Positions 43,801-52,166 of a DNA stretch of 64,000 bases are shown here, piece after piece (the first letter of the stretch is position 1; every line of letters starts with the position of its first letter). The stretch covers positions 113,590 to 177,589 of the forward strand of contig JAYRKJ010000012.1 in the NCBI GenBank assembly GCA_041905785.1. The letters run 5' to 3'. Under the pieces are notes generated by a model. It saw only the letters and a program-made list of their open reading frames with translations. It was not told the origin of the DNA and did not search any database. This DNA comes from Roseateles_B sp041905785 (GTDB taxonomy: Bacteria > Pseudomonadota > Gammaproteobacteria > Burkholderiales > Burkholderiaceae_C). Made by a program: the position numbers and the translations under genes.

Positions 43801-46800
43801 CGGGCGACGCAGCGGCGGACCCCTGGGTTGCACTGGTCTGCGAGCTGTGGTCCGAGGTGCTGGCCGTTCCGGTCAGCGGCCTGCAGGACAACTTCTTTGC
43901 GCTGGGCGGCGATTCGATCAAGGCCATCCAGGTTGTGGGCCAGCTGCGCAAGCGGGGCCAGTCCTTGCGCGTGGCCCAGCTGATGCAGTCGCCCACCGTG
44001 GGCGAGATCGCCAGCCTGCTGCGCCGCGAGGCCGGGCCTGGGCGCAGTGTGCAGGAGGCTGCGCTCGAGTCGGCGCCAGCGTCGGCGCCGGCACCCTATG
44101 AGCCCATGTCCCTGGTGCGCGGGCTGCTCAGCGAGGCGCAGGTCGAGGCCCTGATGGCCGAGCTGTGTCCGCCGCAGTCCGAGGCCCTGATCGAGGACCT
44201 GCTGCCGCTCTCGCCCACACAGCAGGGCATGCTATTTCACGGCATGGCAGATGCGGCGAGCAGCGCCTACGTCGGCCAGGTGCTGCTGGCCCTGCGCGGC
44301 CGCATCGACCCACGCCGCCTGCAGCGCACCTGCGAGGCGCTCACCGCCCGCCATGCGGCGCTGCGCACGGCTGTGGTGAGCCAGGGCCTGCCGACCGCCA
44401 TTCAGGTGGTCTACGACCGCCGCGAGGCGGACTGCCGGGCGCTGCACTGCCCGCCGGATCGTGGTGAGGCCGACTGGATCCAGCAAGTGCTGCGCGAAGA
44501 GCGCGCCTGCGGATTCGACCTGCAGCATGACACGCTGCTGCGCATGCGCCTGCTGGAGCTCGGCGAAGGCCGCCAGCAGCTGCTGATCTGTGCCCACCAT
44601 ATCGTGCTGGATGGCTGGTCCATGGGCCGGCTGGTGCAGGACTTCATCGCCATCTACGCGGCGCTGGGCCGGTCGCGCAAGCCTTCGCTGCCGGAGGCCC
44701 AGGGCCAGTCCGGCTACCTGGCCTGGCTCCAGGGGCGCAGCCAGGCGCAGCGCGAGCAGTCCAGTGGGCATTGGGCGCGCCATTTGGCGGACGCTCCGGC
44801 AAGCAGTGCGCTGGAGCTGCCGCCGGCAGAGCGCCCTGAGGCCGGGCAGCGCGTGCTGCGCGTGCAATGGGACGCCCAGCTCAGCGCCGATCTGGCCCAA
44901 TGCGCCCGCGGCCTGGGGGTGACGCTCAGCAGCCTGTTCCAGGCCTTGTGGGCGGCCCTGCTGATGCGGCGCTCGGGCCAGCAGGACCTGTGCTTCGGCT
45001 GCGTAAGCTCGGGACGCGGCATCGAGCTGCCGCAGGCGCAGGAGATCGTCGGCCTGATGATCAGCTCCGTCCCCCTGCGCGTGCGGGCCGGCGCGGCTCG
45101 GCCCTTTGCCGAATTGCTGCGCGAAGTGCACCGCGACTTCATCGGCAACGAGCAGCACGGCCACCTGGGCCTGCCTGCCATCCAGGCCGCCGCGGGCCGC
45201 CGCGAGCCCTTGTTCGACCACCTGCTGGTCTTCGAGAACTTTCCCATGGAAACGCTGGCCGGCGACGGCTTCGAAGTCGTCTCCAGCACGGTGATCGACG
45301 AGACCCATTACGGCTTCAACCTGGTGGTCAACCCGGGGGAGGAGATCGGCCTGATCGCGGCCTTCGATGCGAGCCGGCATGATCCCGCCGGCGTACAGCG
45401 CCTGCTCGAGCAACTGCGCACGCTGGCGGGCTCGGTGCTGCGCGATGCGCAGCAGCCCCTGGGACAGCTGGCCTGGATGCCCGAGGCCGAGCGGCAGGAC
45501 TTGCTTCAGGCGCTGGCGTACGCGGGTGACGAAAGCCCGTCCGGGCCGAGCCTGAAGCAGCGCTTCGAGCAGCAGGCTGCGCAGCAGCCTGAGGCGCTCG
45601 CCGCCGTTGACGGCGAGCGTCACATCAGCTTCGGCGCCTTGGACAGGCTTGCGAACCGTCTGGCGCATGCGCTGGAGCGGCAGGGCCTGCGTCCAGGCGA
45701 ACCGGTGGCGGTGCTGGCGGACAAATCTCTGGAGATCCTGGCGGGTGTGCTGGCCCTGCACAAGCTGGGCGCCGTGTTCGTTCCGCTCGCGCCGAGCTGG
45801 CCGGCCGCGCGCCTGGGCGAAGTCATCTCGCTGGCTGGCGCCCGCGTGCTGCTGCATGGGCGCGATGACGCGGAGGAGGCATTGACGCGCCTCGGCGCGC
45901 AGACAGTGCTGGGGCTGGCCGGTGTGCTGGATGCGCCTGCCCGGCTCCGTCTGGCCAATGGGCAAGACCTGGCACTGGCCGGCCAGTCCGCCGAGCCTCT
46001 GCCCGAGCGCGTGGCGCCGCAGGAGGCCTGCTACCTGATGTTCACCTCGGGTACGACGGGCAAGCCCAAGGGCATCGTCAACACCCAGGGCAACTTCGCG
46101 CACCTGGCCGACGCCGTCGGCCGCAGCCATTACCGCCCAGGGCGCGGCGTGCTGCAGGTCGCGGCCTGGCACTTCGACGCCAGCATCATGGACGTCTGGG
46201 GCGCGCTGGCCAACGGGGCCACGGTGCACTTCTGCGAGGCCGATACGGCGGCCATCCTGCGGGCGCTGCGCACCGGCACCATCCACGAACTGATGGTCTC
46301 GCCCAGCATCCTGCGCGAGATGGTGGACGCCCTGGCTGCCGAGGGCGGCAGCGCGCCCGCCGCGCCGAGCCTGGAGCAGCTCAGCTGCGGTGGCGAGCCG
46401 CTGCACTACGGCCTGCTGCGCCAGGCCCGGCAGCAACTGGGACCGCGCGTGCGCTTCCTCAACATCTACGGCCCCACCGAGACCACCGTGTTCTGCAGCA
46501 GCCGGCCCGTTCTTGAGCTGGACAGTCCGCGCAGCGTGGTGGAGATCGGCCGTCCGCTGCCGCGCACGGGGCTCCATGTGCTCGATGCGCAGGGGCAGTT
46601 GCGCGCACGCGGCCTGGTGGGTGAGATCTGCGTCAGCGGCGCGGGTCTGGCGGCCGGCTATCACGGCGCCGCCGAGACCACGGCGGCCGCGTTCGTGGAC
46701 GCGACCTTCGAGCCCGGCCTGCGCCTGTACCGCACCGGTGACCGTGGCCGCTGGAACGAGCAGGGCGAGCTGGAAATCGTCGGACGCCAGGACGGCCAGG

Positions 46801-49052
46801 TGAAGGTGCGCGGCTACCGGGTCGAGCTGGGCGAGGTCCGCTCGGCGATGCTGGCCTATCCGGGCATTGCCGAGGCGCAGGTCTTCGTCGACCCGCTGGA
46901 TCACCCCACGGTGCTGAAGGCCGTCCATGTGGACAGCGGCGCCGCGGTCGACGACGCGGCACTGCGTCGCTTCCTGCTGCAGCGTCTGCCGGACTACATG
47001 GTGCCGGCGCTGATGCTGGCCGTGGACAGCCTGCCCAGCACCGCCAACCACAAGGTCGACGTGCAGGCTCTGCGCGAGCGACTGCGGGGAGAGGCCGATG
47101 CGGGCGCGGGTGCCCAGCCGCTGGCCACCGAGACCGAACGCTGGCTGGCCGGCCTGATGGGCGAGCTGCTGGGCTGCGCGGTGGACGATGCCCATGCCAA
47201 CTTCTTCGCGCTGGGCGGCAACTCGATCAAGGCCATCGACCTGATCGCCCGCATCAAGATGCAGCGCGGCTGGCCGGCCGAGATGTCGCATCTGTACGTG
47301 TATCCCCGCCTCCGGGACCTGGGTGCCTATTACGAGGCCCTGCAGTCGGCGCAGCCCGGCGCTGAGGCGGGCGCCGGCGCTGAACCGGACGCCGCCCCCG
47401 TGGACCTGGCCGACGCGGCGCAGCGCTGCCTGCAGCCGCTGGACGCCGGGCTGCGCTGCCGCGTGCTGAGCCGGCCCCGCGAGGGAAGCGCCGGGGAATG
47501 GCGCGGGCTGGCCGTGCTGAGCCCGGCGGGCGGCGCGGACGAGGAGACCGCCTGGCAGCGTCTGCTCACGCATCTGCCGGCCGCCGCGCTGCCACACCAG
47601 CTCTGGGTGGGCCGCGATGCGGGTCGCTACGAGACGGCAGACTACGACGGCCTGTTCGGCCGCACGCTGCCGGCGGATCTGGAGGCGCGCATGGACGCCA
47701 CCGTCGACGCCTTCCTGCAGCAGCGCGAGCTGCGCCAATGCGTGAAGCGCTATGCGCCGAGCCCGCGCCAGGCCCTGATCCTGCAACGCTACGGCCTGCA
47801 GCACCTGGCGCAGAACCACACGGACATGCGCATCCACCAGCCCTGCGACGAAGCACTGCTGCGCCGCGTCCTGCACACGCTGGTCCGGCGTCATCCCATG
47901 CTGCGCACGACGGTGGGCGTGGACCCGCAGGGCGAGCCCTGCCTGCAGGAGTTCGAGGACGACGAGGCCTTCACGCTGCTGACGCTGGACCTGTCCGACG
48001 TGCCGGAGGCGGCGCAGCAGCGCTTCATCCGCGACTTCCTGCGCCGGGTGTCCAGGCCCTTCGATCTCAGCCGCGGTCCCCTGCATCGCGCCATCCTGAT
48101 CCGCGAGAACCGCAACTGCCATCGCTGGATCTGGACCTTCTCGCACTTCATCTCTGACGGCGAGTGCGGCAAGCTGATGGCCTCGGAGTTCTACCGCTGC
48201 TTCGAGGCCTTCGCCCAGGGCGGCGAACCGGTGCTGGAGCCGCTGGGGGCTGCCCATGCGGATTACGTGGAGGCGGTGCGCAGCGAGCCGGCCGACGCCG
48301 CCACGACGCAGGCTCGCCGGCAGCAGCTCGCCCAATGGCTGGCGGCGGTGCGCACGGTGAAGGCCCGCATGCAGCCCTGGCACGAGCCCGAGAGCCTCGC
48401 CCGTTTCCGATCCTACGAGGTGGCCTTGCCGGCCCGGACGCTGGCACCCGTCGAGGACCCCATGGAATGGGCCCACGCGGCCATGCTGCAGGCCCTGGCG
48501 CAGTGCACGCAGCAGACCCTGATGCCGGTGTCCAGCCTGCACCATGGCCGGGTCCAGGGCGGGCGCAGCTTCTTCAACCTTGTCGGCGACTGCCATGACC
48601 GGCTGCCATTGCTGGTCGAGGTCGATCCCGGCGACGTGCGCGTCACGCTGTCGCGCTTCCTCCAGCAGCGCCAGGCGGCCGAGCTCGACCCCCACCATCG
48701 CTTCCATGTCGCCGAGCAGCTCGTGCGCGAGACGCCCGAGTGTCTGGAAGACCTCTGCGACACCCCGCTCTTCTTCAATTTCACCGAGCTGATCAGCTAC
48801 CTGCAGTGGCGCGAGGGGCAGCGCTTCGAGCAGATGGAAAAGGAGCACAGCCTGCGCCCCGAAGGCATCTACGACGGCCAGTGCGGCCTGCTGATGCACC
48901 GCGTCGCGCCTGACCGTCTGGTGTTCTCCGTCATGGGGCACCTGCTCGAAGAGGCGGCCACGGAGCGCCTCTTCGAGGCCTTCGAGCGCGCCTGGCAGCA
49001 GCTTGGCGGCAGTGCGCCTCGGCGGCTGCAGGCCCAGGGCCTGGTGATGTGA
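40881..49052 (+). CDS. NRPS, C-A-PCP-C-A-PCP-C (terminal condensation domain)
   Basis: 2723 residues, ATG 40881. C1 with FHHIILDG (His152), A1 (about 470-980), PCP1 LGGDSIKAI (Ser1012), C2 with AHHIVLDG (about 1240), A2 (about 1545-2060), PCP2 LGGNSIKAI (Ser2115), and a last condensation domain (about 2280-2715) with SHFISDG: first His replaced by Ser, the catalytic His2422 and Asp-Gly kept. By alignment to GrsA the two adenylation pockets read about D-A-G-S-L-A-A-V-L and D-A-M-M-S-G-I-V-F; neither is a code I recognise. No thioesterase or reductase domain is present, so the terminal C domain is the candidate release step, by cyclisation or by transfer to an outside amine or alcohol. Confidence 0.92.
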   Translation: MEVLQPAAPVSRNIVDVYPLSPMQTGLLFHSLLDEQSGAYFVQIRMRIRGGLDLALMEQAFRQLVASHGVLRTAIVHEGLRQPQQLVLRSRAAPFACHDLSTLEAALREPALQALLAEDRARRFVLDKDPLFRMMLVRCEADSFEAVFSFHHIILDGWCINLLIDGLLGLYARLAQGEREPLLPSAPYKHYIRWVRAQDEGQARDYWRDYLADAPPLAMVPKKPWRGEEAGPEPLALESQRYLNRSFEHGFSEARTRALQALCRSQGLTLNSALQTLWGLALQRYNRSQDVVFGCVVSGRSDELPQVESMVGMMINTLPLRLRCEGSEPFTQVARRLQDEFRQCERQGHLALAEMQRCAGGQGELFDTLFVFQNLPERNTPVSGLLIEQVREIEQTHYDFSLVFKVGEEIRVTCVYNGARIDEAQARAVMGHLQALMDGVLAAPEGRVDALDIVDAAEQGRLLQALSGRSVRLPAQDDLCTRFRQVASERPGHPAVVNGDLILSYEALDRQSDALARRLLALGVREGELVGLMPGRHARMLLGLLAILKCGAGYVPLDAAMPAPRLAHIVQDTGMRHLLWGGRRAESLPAGLQVLDLDALLQDDAPVPTLLLPTCHGGMRAYVIYTSGSTGQPKGVQISHRNVLNLHLAFEHDLNFRDERMTQFAPLTFDAAAGEIFVTLLDGSTLYLIPEAIQQEVDRIQSFLAENAISFASFPPDFFAHFDPASLPQLRSILTAGSRPNVATIERWRRQARYINAYGPTETTVLSTAWCSDQAPAEQSHLSIGQPLCNTRCCVMDAALRLVPQGVAGELCIAGEGVALGYLNEPALNERKFVLNPYVDGERMYRSGDLVRQHADGTLEFLGRIDFQTKIRGHRVEPEEVERALLTVPGVDEAVVEPRLVNGVNCLCAYYTRQPGQGESLDALALREALAATLPSYMLPSYFIALPALPQTRHFKVDRKALPDPVQSSQAQTSGDAAADPWVALVCELWSEVLAVPVSGLQDNFFALGGDSIKAIQVVGQLRKRGQSLRVAQLMQSPTVGEIASLLRREAGPGRSVQEAALESAPASAPAPYEPMSLVRGLLSEAQVEALMAELCPPQSEALIEDLLPLSPTQQGMLFHGMADAASSAYVGQVLLALRGRIDPRRLQRTCEALTARHAALRTAVVSQGLPTAIQVVYDRREADCRALHCPPDRGEADWIQQVLREERACGFDLQHDTLLRMRLLELGEGRQQLLICAHHIVLDGWSMGRLVQDFIAIYAALGRSRKPSLPEAQGQSGYLAWLQGRSQAQREQSSGHWARHLADAPASSALELPPAERPEAGQRVLRVQWDAQLSADLAQCARGLGVTLSSLFQALWAALLMRRSGQQDLCFGCVSSGRGIELPQAQEIVGLMISSVPLRVRAGAARPFAELLREVHRDFIGNEQHGHLGLPAIQAAAGRREPLFDHLLVFENFPMETLAGDGFEVVSSTVIDETHYGFNLVVNPGEEIGLIAAFDASRHDPAGVQRLLEQLRTLAGSVLRDAQQPLGQLAWMPEAERQDLLQALAYAGDESPSGPSLKQRFEQQAAQQPEALAAVDGERHISFGALDRLANRLAHALERQGLRPGEPVAVLADKSLEILAGVLALHKLGAVFVPLAPSWPAARLGEVISLAGARVLLHGRDDAEEALTRLGAQTVLGLAGVLDAPARLRLANGQDLALAGQSAEPLPERVAPQEACYLMFTSGTTGKPKGIVNTQGNFAHLADAVGRSHYRPGRGVLQVAAWHFDASIMDVWGALANGATVHFCEADTAAILRALRTGTIHELMVSPSILREMVDALAAEGGSAPAAPSLEQLSCGGEPLHYGLLRQARQQLGPRVRFLNIYGPTETTVFCSSRPVLELDSPRSVVEIGRPLPRTGLHVLDAQGQLRARGLVGEICVSGAGLAAGYHGAAETTAAAFVDATFEPGLRLYRTGDRGRWNEQGELEIVGRQDGQVKVRGYRVELGEVRSAMLAYPGIAEAQVFVDPLDHPTVLKAVHVDSGAAVDDAALRRFLLQRLPDYMVPALMLAVDSLPSTANHKVDVQALRERLRGEADAGAGAQPLATETERWLAGLMGELLGCAVDDAHANFFALGGNSIKAIDLIARIKMQRGWPAEMSHLYVYPRLRDLGAYYEALQSAQPGAEAGAGAEPDAAPVDLADAAQRCLQPLDAGLRCRVLSRPREGSAGEWRGLAVLSPAGGADEETAWQRLLTHLPAAALPHQLWVGRDAGRYETADYDGLFGRTLPADLEARMDATVDAFLQQRELRQCVKRYAPSPRQALILQRYGLQHLAQNHTDMRIHQPCDEALLRRVLHTLVRRHPMLRTTVGVDPQGEPCLQEFEDDEAFTLLTLDLSDVPEAAQQRFIRDFLRRVSRPFDLSRGPLHRAILIRENRNCHRWIWTFSHFISDGECGKLMASEFYRCFEAFAQGGEPVLEPLGAAHADYVEAVRSEPADAATTQARRQQLAQWLAAVRTVKARMQPWHEPESLARFRSYEVALPARTLAPVEDPMEWAHAAMLQALAQCTQQTLMPVSSLHHGRVQGGRSFFNLVGDCHDRLPLLVEVDPGDVRVTLSRFLQQRQAAELDPHHRFHVAEQLVRETPECLEDLCDTPLFFNFTELISYLQWREGQRFEQMEKEHSLRPEGIYDGQCGLLMHRVAPDRLVFSVMGHLLEEAATERLFEAFERAWQQLGGSAPRRLQAQGLVM

Positions 49053-49083
49053 AGCCGGCCCCATCCCATTCAAGGAGACCCCC

Positions 49084-50127
49084 ATGACCCTGCTCGACTT
49101 GCGCGCTGACACCTGCACCCAGCAATCCCCGGCCATGCGGGCCGTGCTGGGCGAGATCCAGTCCGGCGACGACGTGTTTGACGAAGACCCGCACACCCAT
49201 GCGCTGCAGGATGAGGCGGCCGAGCGCTGCGGCCTGGAAGCCGGCCTGCTCTTTCCCAGCGGCACCATGGCCAACCTGGCCGCCCTGCTGTCGCATCTGG
49301 CGCGTGGGGAGGAGGTGGTCGTCGGGCGGGATTCGCATATCTTCAACTACGAGCTGGGCGGCGCCTCGGCGCTGGGCGGGATTGCCTACCACACGGTGGA
49401 CGACAGCGGCGGCCTGCCCGACGCGCAAGCGCTGCGGGCGGCCATCCGCCCGGGTGACCTCTACCACGCCCGCACCGGTCTGGTCTGCCTGGAGAACACC
49501 CACAACCTGGCCGGCGGCGTGGCCGCCACGGCCGACCAGATGCTGCCGCTGACCCAGGTGGCGCGTGAGGCCGGCTTGCCCGTCCATCTGGACGGCGCGC
49601 GCTTGTTCCATGCCTGTGCGGCACTGGATCAGCAGGTGAGCCAGTACGCGAGCCAGGTGGATTCGCTGATGATCTGCCTCAGCAAAGGCCTGGGTGCACC
49701 CCTTGGGGCCTTGTTGCTGGGCTCCAGGGCTTTCATCCAGCGCGCACGCTCGATGCGAAAAATGCTGGGCGGCGGCATGCGCCAGACCGGCTACCTGGCC
49801 GCGATGGGCCGCATGGCCTTGCGGGATGGCCCGCAGCAGCTGCTGGATGACGTCAAGCATGCACGTGCGCTGGCAGGGGCCCTGCAGTCGGTGCCGGGAC
49901 TGCAGGTGCGCTTCAGCGAGTCCATGACCAATATGGTGTATTTCCGTCATGCAGGCGTGAAGAGCGGCGCCCAGCAATACCTGCCCCTCTTCGAGGCCCA
50001 GGGACTGCGCCTGCTGTCCACCGACGATCAGTTCCGATTCGTGCTGCACAACCGGATCCAGGCCCGCGACATCCCGCGCATCGTGGATGGGGTGGCGACG
50101 GTGTTTCAGGGGGTGCCGGCCGCTTGA
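49084..50127 (+). CDS. Low-specificity threonine aldolase family PLP enzyme
   Basis: 347 residues, ATG 49084 with AAGGAGA upstream, last gene of the NRPS operon. Motifs: GDDVFDEDPHTHALQ, FPSGTMAN, HLDGARLFHA and LSKGLGAPLG with PLP Lys201. The family interconverts beta-hydroxy-alpha-amino acids with glycine plus an aldehyde. Its place directly after the NRPS suggests it supplies or removes a beta-hydroxy amino acid building block, or gives glycine for the oxoamine synthase (inference). A primary-metabolism role is the alternative. Confidence 0.85.
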   Translation: MTLLDLRADTCTQQSPAMRAVLGEIQSGDDVFDEDPHTHALQDEAAERCGLEAGLLFPSGTMANLAALLSHLARGEEVVVGRDSHIFNYELGGASALGGIAYHTVDDSGGLPDAQALRAAIRPGDLYHARTGLVCLENTHNLAGGVAATADQMLPLTQVAREAGLPVHLDGARLFHACAALDQQVSQYASQVDSLMICLSKGLGAPLGALLLGSRAFIQRARSMRKMLGGGMRQTGYLAAMGRMALRDGPQQLLDDVKHARALAGALQSVPGLQVRFSESMTNMVYFRHAGVKSGAQQYLPLFEAQGLRLLSTDDQFRFVLHNRIQARDIPRIVDGVATVFQGVPAA

Positions 50128-50312
50128 GCCGGATCAGCCCTCCTGCAGCGCGCCGCCGCTGCGCGGCGTTCTGAGGACGGGAGGCAAGCGGTGCCGCTCG
50201 TCGGACGGCGCGGTGGCCAGGGTCCTGCGCCCCTTGCATGCGGTCCGGTGATGGAAGCCTCGGGCCGTTGGGCGACCGCCGCAGCTTGACGGCGGCTCCC
50301 GCGCCAGGTCGA

Positions 50313-51062
50313 TCAAGCCGACGCCGCCGCGATGCGCGCCAGCCGCGCGCACAAGGCCTCGCTGGCTGCCTGCAGGTAGAAGTGACCGCCTTCGAAGGTG
50401 TCGAGCTGGAAGCCTGCGCCGGCCAGGTCGGACCAGGGGCTCATCTGCTGCACGCCGGCGATGCGGTCGGCACGGCCGCAGAAAGCGTGCAGGGGCATGC
50501 GCAGGCGTTCGCCGGGCCAGCAGTCGCTGTGGCAGAAGTCGTCGAGCAGGCGCAGGTCGGCCTTCAGCGGCAGCAGGAAGAAGTCCAGCAGTTCCTTGTC
50601 CTTGAGCAGCTCCTCGGGAATGCCGCCGTAGGCCATGATGCGGTCCATCACCTGTGCCTCGCTCAGGCCCTCGACGTGGCGCAGCCGCTGGTGCCTGGGC
50701 GCCGCCACGCCGGACAGGCACAGGCTCTGCACCAGCAAGCCCTGACGCTGCAGCTGCAGGGCGCTGCCGTAGGCGAGCAGCCCGCCCAGGCTGTGACCGA
50801 ACAGGTGCAGGGCCGGCGCGCGCAGCGCGGCCAGCTCGGCGGCCACACGCCTCGTGGTGGCCGAGAAGTCCTGGTCGAAGGGTTCGCTGGAGCGGCCCAT
50901 GCGGCCGGGCAGCTGCAGACCGTAGAGGTTCAGGGTGTCCGGCAGCTGCTGTGCCCAGCGCGCGAAGACGTTGGCATGGCCACCTGCATGCGGGCAGAGC
51001 AGCAGCGTGGCCGTGGCACGGGGCGAGCACCGCAGCGGCAGCAGGTAGGAGCTTGTGTTCAT
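50313..51062 (-). CDS. Type II thioesterase (editing)
   Basis: 249 residues, start at 51062 on the minus strand, overlapping the serine acetyltransferase stop by 4 bp. Alpha/beta-hydrolase fold with LLLCPHAGGHA, GHSLGG (nucleophile Ser91), FCGRADRI (Asp) and FEGGHFYL (His). This is the RifR/SrfAD-type editing thioesterase that removes wrong or stalled acyl groups from carrier domains. As the NRPS lacks its own thioesterase, a direct release role is also possible but less usual for the type. Confidence 0.9.
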   Translation of the reverse strand: MNTSSYLLPLRCSPRATATLLLCPHAGGHANVFARWAQQLPDTLNLYGLQLPGRMGRSSEPFDQDFSATTRRVAAELAALRAPALHLFGHSLGGLLAYGSALQLQRQGLLVQSLCLSGVAAPRHQRLRHVEGLSEAQVMDRIMAYGGIPEELLKDKELLDFFLLPLKADLRLLDDFCHSDCWPGERLRMPLHAFCGRADRIAGVQQMSPWSDLAGAGFQLDTFEGGHFYLQAASEALCARLARIAAASA

Positions 51063-51967
51063 GGGAGGCTCAGGTCGACGCAGGCCAGGCCCGCGCTGGG
51101 GTTCAGTGCGTTGGCGGCCAGGGTCTTGCCGCCGTGGCCGGAGGGCGCCGGCTCGTGATCGCGCGGCGGCGGACGGCGTTCGCTGCGGGGCGGTGGCGCA
51201 TCCGGCAGCTGGGCGGCTCGCACCAGGCGCGCGGGAATGCCGGCCACGGTGCTGAAGGGCGGCACATGGTCCAGCACCACGCTGCAGGCGGCCACCTTGG
51301 CCCCCTCGCCGACCACCACGCGCCCCAGGATCTTGGCGCCCGCGCAGAGCAGGGCGCCGTTGCGCACGATGGGATGCCGGTCCCCGCGTTCCTTGCCGGT
51401 CCCGCCCAGCGTGACCTCGTGAAGAATGGCCACCTCGTCACCAACCACGGCAGTCTCGCCAATGACGATGCCATGGCCATGGTCGATGAAGACGCCGCGG
51501 CCGATGCGGGCCGCTGGATGGATGTCGATGGCGTAGCGCTCGGCGACGCGCTGTTGCAGCATCAGCGCCAGATGGCGTCGCCCCTGCTGCCAGAGCCCGT
51601 GGGCGACGCGGTGTGCCTGCAGGGCCTGGAAACCGCGCGCGAACAGGAAGGCCTGCAGCAGCGAGGTGCAGGCGGGGTCGCGTTGCCAGATCGCCTGCAG
51701 GTCGGCGCAGGCCGCCGCGAGGGTGTCCGGATGTCGGGCCAGCGATTGCAGGACCAGGGCCTCGACCGTGTCGCGGTCGAAGTCCGTGCAGCACAGCCGG
51801 CGTGACAGCTGTCCCGCCAGCCCCTGCTGGAACGAGGCCTGCTGCAGCACGGCGGTGTCCAGCGGGCGGGCGCATTCCGGGGAGTCCAGCTGGGCGAGCA
51901 GGGCGTCCTGGCGCAGCTGGCGCCAGAGCTGCGCCTGCAGAGGGGCTGAAGGATGTTCGCTTGCCAT
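51059..51967 (-). CDS. cysE: Serine O-acetyltransferase
   Basis: 302 residues, ATG 51967 (minus strand). CysE-like layout: an alpha-helical N-terminal half, then left-handed beta-helix hexapeptide repeats with IDIHPAARIGRGVFIDHGHGIVIGE, HEVTLGGTGK and GDRHP. It makes O-acetylserine, the direct precursor of cysteine. It is coupled to the type II thioesterase and driven by a CTAG-dyad promoter shared with the biosynthetic operons, so it probably raises the cysteine supply for the Cys-activating NRPS. The Pro/Arg-rich C-terminal tail is longer than usual. It may be a dedicated copy next to a housekeeping one elsewhere. Confidence 0.9.
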   Translation of the reverse strand: MASEHPSAPLQAQLWRQLRQDALLAQLDSPECARPLDTAVLQQASFQQGLAGQLSRRLCCTDFDRDTVEALVLQSLARHPDTLAAACADLQAIWQRDPACTSLLQAFLFARGFQALQAHRVAHGLWQQGRRHLALMLQQRVAERYAIDIHPAARIGRGVFIDHGHGIVIGETAVVGDEVAILHEVTLGGTGKERGDRHPIVRNGALLCAGAKILGRVVVGEGAKVAACSVVLDHVPPFSTVAGIPARLVRAAQLPDAPPPRSERRPPPRDHEPAPSGHGGKTLAANALNPSAGLACVDLSLP

Positions 51968-51999
51968 GGGTCCGATTCCAGCATCGCCGCCAGCCTGCG

Positions 52000-52032
52000 C
52001 CCATAAGCAAAGTGCACTAGTCTAACGACTAG
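52000..52032 (-). promoter_or_regulatory. CTAG-dyad promoter C, for the cysE-thioesterase operon
   Basis: Read on the minus strand: a perfect inverted repeat CTAGTC-N4-GACTAG (52032-52017), with CTAG half-sites 12 bp apart, and TATGGG (52005-52000) starting 15 bp after the inner half-site. Same geometry as promoters A and B. A transcript start near 51993 gives a leader of about 26 nt to the cysE ATG at 51967. Confidence 0.65.
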
Positions 52033-52076
52033 GCCTTCTCCCGCAACCGGGGGGCCGGGTGCCGGTCATCCGCGAT

Positions 52077-52108
52077 CTAGGGGGGAACTAGTCACTTAAA
52101 ACGATTGT
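52077..52108 (+). promoter_or_regulatory. CTAG-dyad promoter D, for the hydrolase gene
   Basis: CTAG at 52077-52080 and 52088-52091 (11 bp apart, one less than the other three sites), then GATTGT at 52103-52108, again 15 bp after the second half-site. It faces the lipoprotein hydrolase gene and is divergent from promoter C. Confidence 0.5.
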
Positions 52109-52166
52109 TCGCCATGTCATGATGGGTCAGCATTGCCCGCAGAGCCATGCAGACATTCAAGGACCT

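Noticed and set aside
36277..49346. Long minus-strand open frames opposite the NRPS genes
   Set aside because: Same shadow effect; the plus strand carries complete C, A, PCP and E domains.
50128..50312. A strong bidirectional terminator between the convergent aldolase and thioesterase genes
   Set aside because: Only short GC-rich stems without T-tracts were found, so it is not listed as a terminator.
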